The notes under the pieces were generated by a model. It searched no databases and was not told where the DNA came from. It saw nothing but the letters and a program-made list of their open reading frames with translations. Of a stretch of 64,000 nt of DNA, positions 56,781 through 64,000 are shown piece after piece. Both the position numbers and the translations under genes were made by a program. Source of the stretch: Citreimonas salinaria (GTDB lineage: Bacteria; Pseudomonadota; Alphaproteobacteria; Rhodobacterales; Rhodobacteraceae); NCBI RefSeq assembly GCF_900107235.1, contig NZ_FNPF01000007.1:1-64000 (forward strand). Direction: 5' to 3'. Position 1 is the stretch's first letter. Each line of letters starts with the position of its first letter.

Positions 56781-57923
56781 ATGGCGCAACGTACCGGGTC
56801 CTCGGACATGAAACGCATCATATTCTGGCTGGTCCTGGCGGTAGGCTGGCTTCTGGCGATCTACTTTTCGGTGACGAAATCGCAGCTCGAGGACCGGTTG
56901 GCGCAGGACCTGCGCACGGTCGAGACGCAGCTGGCCGAGCAGGTGACAGCCTACGGAACGGTCGAGCAGCTGGAGACTCAACTTGCAGAGCTTCGTCCGC
57001 AGCTGGATCAGCTCGAAGAGCAGCGTACAGAACTTCAGTCCGAGGTCGAGACGTTGAACGCGCGGATCGCCGACCTGGAAGAGGAAAGCGCCACGTTGTC
57101 CGAAACCGTCGCCCAGCGTGAGCAGGAAGTGCAGACGCTGCAAGAAGAAGCCCAGCCCTTACAGGAGACCATCTCCACCTTCGACGACCGCAGCGCTGAA
57201 CTGCAGAACCAGATCACCGACCGCGAGGAGTCGCTTCAGGGCGTATCGCAGCGGCTCGAAGAGGCCCGCCAGCAAGAGGCCGAACTGCGCGAAACCCTGT
57301 CTAGCCTGAACGAGGAGAGCGCCGCGGTGTCGGAAACCCTCGTCTCGGCGCAGGAAGACCTGCAGGCTGCGGTCCGCCAGGAAACCGAGTTGCGTGGACG
57401 GGTCAATACGCTGAGCACGGAGGTCGAAGACCTTCAGGCGCGGCAGGCGGAACTGGAACAATCCACCGGTCAGCTGGACGCGCGCCGGCTTGAACTCGAG
57501 GAGTTGGTTGCGGCGCAACTTCAGCAACGCAACGAGCTGCAGGAACTCGTCAGGAGCCTCACGGCGCAGGTCGAACAGCGTTCCAACCGCCTGCTGCAGA
57601 TCGAACAAGCGATCTCGTCGACATTGTCCGAGGACGACGCCCTGACGCTGGAACAGGGCGCGGCGGCGTCGGGTCAGGACGCAGACGAGCTGATAGAGGA
57701 GAGAACGGGCGAAGAAGGTGCGTCCATCGGTGAAGAACAGGGCGCGGCGTCCGAAGGCGCGGACATGCAGGAAAGGGTTCTCGTTCCGCTGGGCGATCAA
57801 TCCGGCGCGTCCGAAGAGGGCCAGGCAGGCGACACCCCTGCCACTGCCGATGAGGCCGAGACGTCGGACGGCGCTGTAGCGCCGGCGGGGCGGCTGGTGG
57901 TCGTGCCGGAAGATGCCGACTGA
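56781..57923 (+). CDS. membrane-anchored coiled-coil protein, unknown
   Basis: 380 residues. One membrane helix (MKRIIFWLVLAVGWLLAIYF, about 10-29) is followed by about 240 residues of almost unbroken coiled coil (Glu/Gln/Leu heptads, for example LEEQRTELQSEVETLNARI), then an acidic low-complexity tail (270-380). Topology suggests the coil lies in the periplasm if the N-terminus is inside. No family recognised; such proteins often act in envelope organisation. It interrupts the mdh-sucC region on the opposite strand. ATG 56781; a start at 56808 is possible. Confidence 0.8.
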   Translation: MAQRTGSSDMKRIIFWLVLAVGWLLAIYFSVTKSQLEDRLAQDLRTVETQLAEQVTAYGTVEQLETQLAELRPQLDQLEEQRTELQSEVETLNARIADLEEESATLSETVAQREQEVQTLQEEAQPLQETISTFDDRSAELQNQITDREESLQGVSQRLEEARQQEAELRETLSSLNEESAAVSETLVSAQEDLQAAVRQETELRGRVNTLSTEVEDLQARQAELEQSTGQLDARRLELEELVAAQLQQRNELQELVRSLTAQVEQRSNRLLQIEQAISSTLSEDDALTLEQGAAASGQDADELIEERTGEEGASIGEEQGAASEGADMQERVLVPLGDQSGASEEGQAGDTPATADEAETSDGAVAPAGRLVVVPEDAD

Positions 57924-57950
57924 CCGATTGCGGCTTGCCTGTTCGCAAAC

Positions 57951-57979
57951 AAAAGCGCCCCGAAATCGGGGCGCTTTTT
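57951..57979. terminator. bidirectional terminator
   Basis: AAAAGCGCCCCG-AAAT-CGGGGCGCTTTTT between the convergent coiled-coil and mdh genes; A-run and T-run on either side of a GC stem allow use in both directions. Confidence 0.9.
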
Positions 57980-58000
57980 CATTTCCCGATTGTGGCTGGT

Positions 58001-59879
<1,879 letters not shown>

Positions 59880-59885
59880 TCGAAA

Positions 59886-59908
59886 GGCCGGGGGCATGGC
59901 CCCCGGCC
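59886..59908. terminator. hairpin between convergent genes
   Basis: GGCCGGGGGC-ATG-GCCCCCGGCC, 10-bp perfect stem between the TauE-like gene and the small secreted-protein gene; no T-run. Confidence 0.6.
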
Positions 59909-59912
59909 GATC

Positions 59913-60233
59913 TCATACGGCTTCGCCCTGCGGCGGCAGGACGTCGGCCATGTTCTCGAAAGCCTGGCCAGAGGCGACGAGGCAGGTCAGCCCGCCGGTC
60001 GTGGTGAGCGTAATCGTCCACGTGCCGGTCGCGGCCGAGGCGAAAACCTCCATCACCGCATTTTTGCCAAGCCCGATGCTCTTGCGCGTTTCGCCGTATT
60101 TCGCGGCCAGCCGCTCGATCACCGTGTCGCGCGGCGCGCAGTTGCGCGGTTGCGTTTCCGCCTGGGCCAAGGTGGCCGCACCCGACGCCAGTGCGATCGA
60201 GAGCACGATCAGTTTCGCCGTCATCTTCGTCAT
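59913..60233 (-). CDS. small secreted protein, unknown
   Basis: 106 residues with a signal peptide (MTKMTAKLIVLSIALASGAA, cleavage after AQA near 27). The mature 80 residues have two Cys (RNCAPRD and GLTCLVA), likely forming a disulfide, and TGTWTITLTTTGG, a beta-rich segment. Similar small periplasmic proteins are common in Rhodobacterales without assigned function. I chose ATG 60233; the frame is open upstream but loses the signal peptide. Confidence 0.75.
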   Translation of the reverse strand: MTKMTAKLIVLSIALASGAATLAQAETQPRNCAPRDTVIERLAAKYGETRKSIGLGKNAVMEVFASAATGTWTITLTTTGGLTCLVASGQAFENMADVLPPQGEAV

Positions 60234-60528
60234 CGCGTCACCCTTTCGGCACGCACCGGAGGCCCTTTCCCGAAGCCGTCCGGAGATTGTGTCCCCTCGA
60301 TCCGGTGCATCCCTCCGATCGACGCGTCCCGGCCCTTTCGACAGCCTCACATTCCGGAAGATTTCCCCAATGTATGGTTAACGCGTCGGACGTTGCCGAA
60401 AAATCTCGGGACTTTGCCGGCGTCCGCGCCACCAGTGCTGCATAACCGCGCTTTCGCATTTCGGCGCTTGAAGGGGCGCGCGAAAGATGGCCACTTGCTG
60501 AGCAACAATGTTTCTCGAGGAGGTGCTC

Positions 60529-61380
60529 ATGGACATGCGCACACGCCCCTGCCGGTCCGTCCTCTACATTCCCGCCTCGAAGGCGCGCGCGCTGGAAAAG
60601 GCGCGCACCCTGCCGGTCGACGCGATCATCTTCGACCTCGAGGACGCGGTCTCTTCGTCCGAGAAGGTCGCGGCGCGGGTCATGCTGGCGGATGCGCTGG
60701 CGCAAGGCTACGGCCGGCGGTTGACGCTCGTGCGGATCAACGCGCTGGACACCGAGTGGGGCCGTGCCGACGCCCAGGCGGTGGCCGACGTGCCCTGCGA
60801 CGCCGTGCTGCTGCCCAAGGTGAACGGCCCCGAAGATCTGGACGCGCTGGCCGCCCTGACGGACAAGCCGCTTTGGGCAATGATGGAGACGCCCAAGGGC
60901 ATGCTGGCCGCGGACCGCATAGCCGCGCATCCGAAACTGGCCGGGCTGGTAATGGGCACCAACGACCTGGCCAAGGACCTGGGCGCGCGGTTTCGGGCCC
61001 ACCGGATGCCGTTGATGGCGGGTCTGGGGCTGTGCGTGCTGGCCGCGAAGGCACATGGCTGCGTGATCGTCGACGGCGTCTACAACGCCTTCAAGGACGA
61101 GGACGGCCTGCGGGCGGAGTGCGAGCAGGGCCGCGACATGGGCATGGACGGAAAGACCCTGATCCATCCCGCACAGATCGACAGCGCCAACACCGCCTTC
61201 GCGCCCACCGCCGAGGAAATCGACTTGGCGCGCCGCCAGATCGCCGCCTTTGACGAAGCGGTGGCGCAGGGGCAGGGGGTCGCCGTGGTCGACGGCAAGA
61301 TCGTCGAGAACCTGCACGTGGACACGGCGCGCGAAACTCTGGCAAAAGCCGAGGCGATCGAAACCCTCACGGCGGAGTGA
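60529..61380 (+). CDS. mcl2: HpcH/HpaI-type CoA-ester lyase, malyl-CoA thioesterase (Mcl2) type
   Basis: 283 residues, TIM-barrel of the citrate lyase beta/malyl-CoA lyase family: RSVLYIPASKARALEKA, DAIIFDLEDAVSSSEK (metal-binding Glu), MMETPKGML, LVMGTNDLAKDLGA and GMDGKTLIHPAQI. Position next to a mesaconyl-CoA hydratase matches Rhodobacter sphaeroides Mcl2, which hydrolyses (3S)-malyl-CoA to malate in the ethylmalonyl-CoA pathway. I take ATG 60529 because GAGGAGG is 5 bases upstream; ATG 60508 precedes that site. Confidence 0.82.
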   Translation: MDMRTRPCRSVLYIPASKARALEKARTLPVDAIIFDLEDAVSSSEKVAARVMLADALAQGYGRRLTLVRINALDTEWGRADAQAVADVPCDAVLLPKVNGPEDLDALAALTDKPLWAMMETPKGMLAADRIAAHPKLAGLVMGTNDLAKDLGARFRAHRMPLMAGLGLCVLAAKAHGCVIVDGVYNAFKDEDGLRAECEQGRDMGMDGKTLIHPAQIDSANTAFAPTAEEIDLARRQIAAFDEAVAQGQGVAVVDGKIVENLHVDTARETLAKAEAIETLTAE

Positions 61381-61384
61381 GCCC

Positions 61385-61936
61385 ATGTCCTACGTCCTCC
61401 TGATCCTCGGCCTCGCCCTTTGGGTACTGGGCCACATGTTCAAGCGCATCGCCCCCGAGCGTCGCGCGCGCATGGGCGACGGCGGCAAGGGGCTGTTCGC
61501 CGCATTCATACTGGGCGGTGTCGTGCTGATGGTGATCGGCTATCGCGGCACCGATATGATCAAAGTCTGGTATGCGCCCGCCTTCCTGGTGCACGTGAAC
61601 AATCTGCTCATGCTGCTGGCGATCTTCGTCTTCGGCATGTCGGCCACCACCGGACGGCTGCGCGGCGTGATGCGCCATCCGCAACTGACCGCGGTCAAGA
61701 TCTGGGCCGTGGCGCACCTGCTGGTGAACGGCGATCTGGCTTCGATCATCCTGTTCGGCGGGCTGCTGCTTTGGGCCGTGGCCGAGGTCATCGTCATCAA
61801 CCGCTCCGAGGACTGGGTGCGTCCCGCGCGTGGCGAGCCGAAGGGCGACGTCAAGCTGGTGATCATCACGCTGGTCGCATTTGCCGCGATCGCCGCCATC
61901 CACGCATGGCTGGGTGTTTGGCCTTTCCCGAGGTGA
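61385..61936 (+). CDS. NnrU-family membrane protein
   Basis: 183 residues with about five to six membrane helices: VLLILGLALWVLGHMFKRIA, FAAFILGGVVLMVIGY, NLLMLLAIFVFGM, LVIITLVAFAAIAAIHAWLG. NnrU motifs HPQLTAVKIWAVAHLLVNGD are present. NnrU was first found with denitrification genes and its relatives in carotenoid chemistry; here it lies 4 bases after the Mcl2-type gene and its job is unclear. Confidence 0.88.
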   Translation: MSYVLLILGLALWVLGHMFKRIAPERRARMGDGGKGLFAAFILGGVVLMVIGYRGTDMIKVWYAPAFLVHVNNLLMLLAIFVFGMSATTGRLRGVMRHPQLTAVKIWAVAHLLVNGDLASIILFGGLLLWAVAEVIVINRSEDWVRPARGEPKGDVKLVIITLVAFAAIAAIHAWLGVWPFPR

Positions 61937-61957
61937 CGCGTCGCCCGCCGATCGTAC

Positions 61958-61977
61958 CGATACAATCCATTGTATCG
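61958..61977. promoter_or_regulatory. 20-bp inverted repeat upstream of the DUF1737-mch unit
   Basis: CGATACAA-TCCA-TTGTATCG, a perfect 8-bp inverted repeat, 23 bp upstream of the DUF1737 start. Its position suggests a repressor site in a promoter driving DUF1737 and mch apart from the upstream genes. Cognate regulator unknown. Confidence 0.6.
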
Positions 61978-62000
61978 CATAAGGAACACGAGGCAAGCCA

Positions 62001-62204
62001 ATGAAACTTTACCGCTTTTTGTCCGAAGATGACACATCGGCGTTCTGCCACAAGGTGACGGAGGCCTTGAGCAAGGGGTGGAGCCTCCACGGCGACCCGA
62101 CCTACGCGTTCGATGCGGCGAACGGTGTCATGCGCTGCGGCCAGGCTGTCGTCAAAGAGGTCGAGGGCACGTACGCGCCCGGCATGAAGTTGGGCGAGCA
62201 ATGA
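62001..62204 (+). CDS. DUF1737 protein
   Basis: 67 residues: MKLYRFLSEDDTSAFCHKVT, then GWSLHGDPTYAFD and MRCGQAVVKEVEG, the DUF1737 pattern. Function unknown. It overlaps mch as ATGA, so it is co-translated with mesaconyl-CoA hydratase; the same neighbourhood occurs, as I recall, in Rhodobacter. Confidence 0.88.
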   Translation: MKLYRFLSEDDTSAFCHKVTEALSKGWSLHGDPTYAFDAANGVMRCGQAVVKEVEGTYAPGMKLGEQ

Positions 62205-63229
62205 GCAAGACCAGCGCCGGGCGCTTCTTCGAGGATTACAGTGTCGGACAGGTAATTGACCACGCGGTGCCGCGCACGGTGTCGGGAGGCGAACGCGCGC
62301 TGCATCATGCGCTGTATCCGGCGCGGCACGCGCTGCATTCCTCGGACGTCTTCGCGCAGGCATGCGGGCTGCCGGCGTCGCCGATAGATGACCTGATGGC
62401 CTTCCACCTGGTCTTCGGCAAGACGGTGCCCGACATTTCGCTGAATGCCGTGGCCAACCTGGGGTACGTCGAGGGTCGTTGGCACCGCCCGGTCTGGCCC
62501 GGAGACACCCTGCGCGCGCGCTCGACCGTGATCGGGCTGAAGCAGAACTCGAACGGGAAGACCGGCGTGGTCTGGGTGCGCAGCGAGGGTGTGAACCAGC
62601 ACGGGCAGATCGTGCTCGACTATGTCCGCTGGGTGATGGTGCGCAAGCGCGACGCCGACGCGCCTGCACCCGACACGGTGGTGCCGGAACTGCGGGGCGC
62701 GCTCGACGCCCTGGACCTCGTGCTCCCCGAGGGGCTGGATTTCACCCGCTACGACTTCACCCTCGCCGGAGAGCCGCACCGCCTGCGCGACTATACGGTG
62801 GGCGAGGTGATCGACCACGTGGACGGCGTGACAGTCGAAGAGGCCGAGCACATGCTGGCCACACGCCTGTGGCAGAACACCGCCAAGGTGCATTTCGACC
62901 TGACCGTACGCCCCGAGGGCCGCCTGATCTATGGCGGGCACGTGATCTCGATGGCGCGCGCACTCAGCTTCAACGGGCTGGCGAACGCGCAGATGATTGT
63001 GGGGCTGAACGGCGGCGCGCATGCGAACCCCTGCCTGGCCGGCGATACCATCCGCGCGTGGTCCGAAGTGCTGGATGTCGCGGAATGCGATGCACCCGGC
63101 GTGGGGGCAATCCGGCTGCGGCTGGTCGCAACGAAGGGCGGCGAGCCGTCCACCCTGCGGGGCGAGGACGGAAGGTATCTGCCGCACGTTCTGCTCGACT
63201 TGGACTACTGGGCGCTGATGCCGCTGTGA
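62201..63229 (+). CDS. mch: mesaconyl-CoA hydratase (2-methylfumaryl-CoA hydratase)
   Basis: 342 residues, two MaoC-like hot-dog domains: FFEDYSVGQVIDHAVPRTVS at the start and LRDYTVGEVIDHVDGVTVEE in the middle. DISLNAVANLGYVEGRWHRP and YGGHVISMARALSFNGLANAQ closely match my memory of R. sphaeroides Mch, which hydrates mesaconyl-C1-CoA to beta-methylmalyl-CoA in acetate assimilation. Its partner, the lyase Mcl, splits that product to glyoxylate and propionyl-CoA. Adjacent to sdhC as in Rhodobacter. Confidence 0.9.
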   Translation: MSKTSAGRFFEDYSVGQVIDHAVPRTVSGGERALHHALYPARHALHSSDVFAQACGLPASPIDDLMAFHLVFGKTVPDISLNAVANLGYVEGRWHRPVWPGDTLRARSTVIGLKQNSNGKTGVVWVRSEGVNQHGQIVLDYVRWVMVRKRDADAPAPDTVVPELRGALDALDLVLPEGLDFTRYDFTLAGEPHRLRDYTVGEVIDHVDGVTVEEAEHMLATRLWQNTAKVHFDLTVRPEGRLIYGGHVISMARALSFNGLANAQMIVGLNGGAHANPCLAGDTIRAWSEVLDVAECDAPGVGAIRLRLVATKGGEPSTLRGEDGRYLPHVLLDLDYWALMPL

Positions 63230-63267
63230 AGCAAAAAGGCTGACAGAATCACTTTCGCGCCTATTGT

Positions 63268-63330
63268 GCATGCCGTGGCATGCCGCGCGGCGCCGAAAGC
63301 GTGATCACAGTTCTGATACCTGTGATCACA
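63268..63330. promoter_or_regulatory. twin GTGATCAC operators upstream of sdhC
   Basis: CGTGATCACA at 63300-63309 and TGTGATCACA at 63321-63330, 21 bp apart, with the proximal site ending 118 bp before the sdhC start. GAAAATC follows on the sdhC side. An additional inverted repeat GCATGCC-GT-GGCATGC is at 63268-63283. The spacing and distance equal those before sucC. Confidence 0.75.
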
Positions 63331-63447
63331 AGATATGAAAATCCGCCGAATTGCGCCAAAAAACTGGGTCCTGCGCCGACGGCAGCCCGTGACAGCCGAC
63401 GCAAAAGCATTACAACGCAAGCCCAAGGGAACCGAAAGGATGTCCAG

Positions 63448-63831
63448 ATGGCCGACGTGAACCGGGGCAATCGCCCGCTTTCACCGCACCTGCAGGTCTA
63501 CCGGCCGCAGCTCAACTCGATCACCTCGATCTTCACGCGCATCACCGGCAACGCGCTGTTGGTGGGCATGCTGCTGATCGTCTGGTGGCTGCTGGCCGCC
63601 GCGATCGGCCCCGAGGCATTTGCTACGGCGGACGGCGTCCTCACCTCGTGGTTCGGCGACCTGGTGCTGTTCCTGTCGCTATGGGCGCTGTGGTATCACA
63701 CGCTGGCAGGCGTTCAACACCTGATCTGGGACTTCGGGCATCTCATGGACATCGATAGCACCGACATGCTGAGTTGGGCCGTAATCGGCGGTTCGGTCGT
63801 GCTGACCATCGTGACCGTTCTGGTCATCTGA
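63448..63831 (+). CDS. sdhC: succinate dehydrogenase cytochrome b556 subunit
   Basis: 127 residues, three membrane helices. Signature RPLSPHLQVYRPQLNSITSIF at the N-terminus and haem-region histidines in WYHTLAGVQHLIWDFGH. Membrane anchor of complex II with SdhD, passing electrons to ubiquinone. AAAGGA (63435-63440) is 7 bases before ATG 63448. It opens the sdh operon. Confidence 0.96.
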   Translation: MADVNRGNRPLSPHLQVYRPQLNSITSIFTRITGNALLVGMLLIVWWLLAAAIGPEAFATADGVLTSWFGDLVLFLSLWALWYHTLAGVQHLIWDFGHLMDIDSTDMLSWAVIGGSVVLTIVTVLVI

Positions 63832-63842
63832 GGAGATACGCC

Positions 63843-64000
63843 ATGGCATTCCTGACAGATCGCAAGCGTGCCGAAGGCATGGGGTCGGCCAAAACCGGCA
63901 CGCAGCATGCCTGGAGCATGAAGAAAAGCTCGGTCGCGCTGCTGATCCTGATCCCGCTTTTCGTCTTCACCTTCGGCGCCGCGCTCGGCGGCACCTATAC
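63843..64000 (+). CDS. sdhD: succinate dehydrogenase membrane anchor SdhD, 3' end outside window
   Basis: The first 52 codons are visible: MAFLTDRKRAEGMGSAKTGT, then HAWSMKKSSVALLILIPLFV, which matches the N-terminus and first membrane helix of SdhD in Rhodobacterales. It starts 11 bases after sdhC with GAGGAG just before the ATG. sdhA and sdhB are expected beyond the window. Confidence 0.93.
   Translation, partial: MAFLTDRKRAEGMGSAKTGTQHAWSMKKSSVALLILIPLFVFTFGAALGGTY

Overview
The window looks like a chromosomal segment of a high-GC alphaproteobacterium of the Rhodobacterales (Roseobacter/Rhodobacter group). Evidence is the gene content and order: mdh, sucC, sucD, sucA, sucB and lpdA on the minus strand, followed by a malyl-CoA thioesterase-type lyase, an NnrU-like protein, a DUF1737 protein, mesaconyl-CoA hydratase and sdhCD. 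The petP-petR pair and the xseB-ispA-dxs cluster point the same way. All functions below are inferred from reading protein sequence and motifs; no database search was run.

Layout. 1-680: right part of an IS5-family insertion sequence. 764-2305: a HerA/YjgR-like ATPase with an in-frame amber codon near its end. 2794-2868: tRNA-Phe. 3005-6180: mnmH and an NDH-SelD fusion (tRNA selenouridine synthesis). 6307-12787: a tightly overlapping minus-strand chemotaxis operon (STAS, cheY, cheA, cheW, cheR, cheY, unknown, cheB, cheD). 13199-15340: pnp. 15559-19053: small proteins, an OmpR-type regulator, ribA and an L,D-transpeptidase. 19050-28229: a divergent module with a GntR regulator, an M20 deacylase and an ectoine-hydrolase-like M24 enzyme on one strand, and a polyamine-type ABC transporter with a DUF1330 protein on the other. 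28344-31919: an Aer-like PAS protein, ilvE and petPR. 31982-35961: HDAC-like hydrolase, xseB, ispA, dxs. 35968-42446: mixed housekeeping (epimerase, lytic transglycosylase, class II aldolase, amn, HU, taurine-pyruvate aminotransferase type). 42549-45973: zinc-ribbon protein diverging from ftsE-ftsX-plsC-like. 46107-58963: the TCA-cycle block with small passenger genes. 59124-63229: TauE-like exporter and ethylmalonyl-CoA pathway genes. 63448-64000: sdhC and the start of sdhD.

How the parts fit. The right third forms a central-carbon region: 2-oxoglutarate dehydrogenase (sucA, sucB, lpdA), succinyl-CoA ligase (sucCD), malate dehydrogenase and succinate dehydrogenase, next to two enzymes of the ethylmalonyl-CoA route that feeds this cycle. 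The sucC and sdhC promoters share a previously unassigned (to me) module: two TGTGATCACA-type palindromes 21 bp apart, at the same distance from both start codons. This is the strongest candidate in the window for a shared, possibly undescribed, regulatory circuit.

Other notable items: the amber-interrupted ATPase beside an IS; the M24/M20/ABC module with two enlarged permeases; a CheB whose receiver domain has lost its phosphorylation site; an unknown 119-residue protein in the che operon; a likely frameshifted small membrane protein; and secreted or small unknown proteins embedded in the suc operon.
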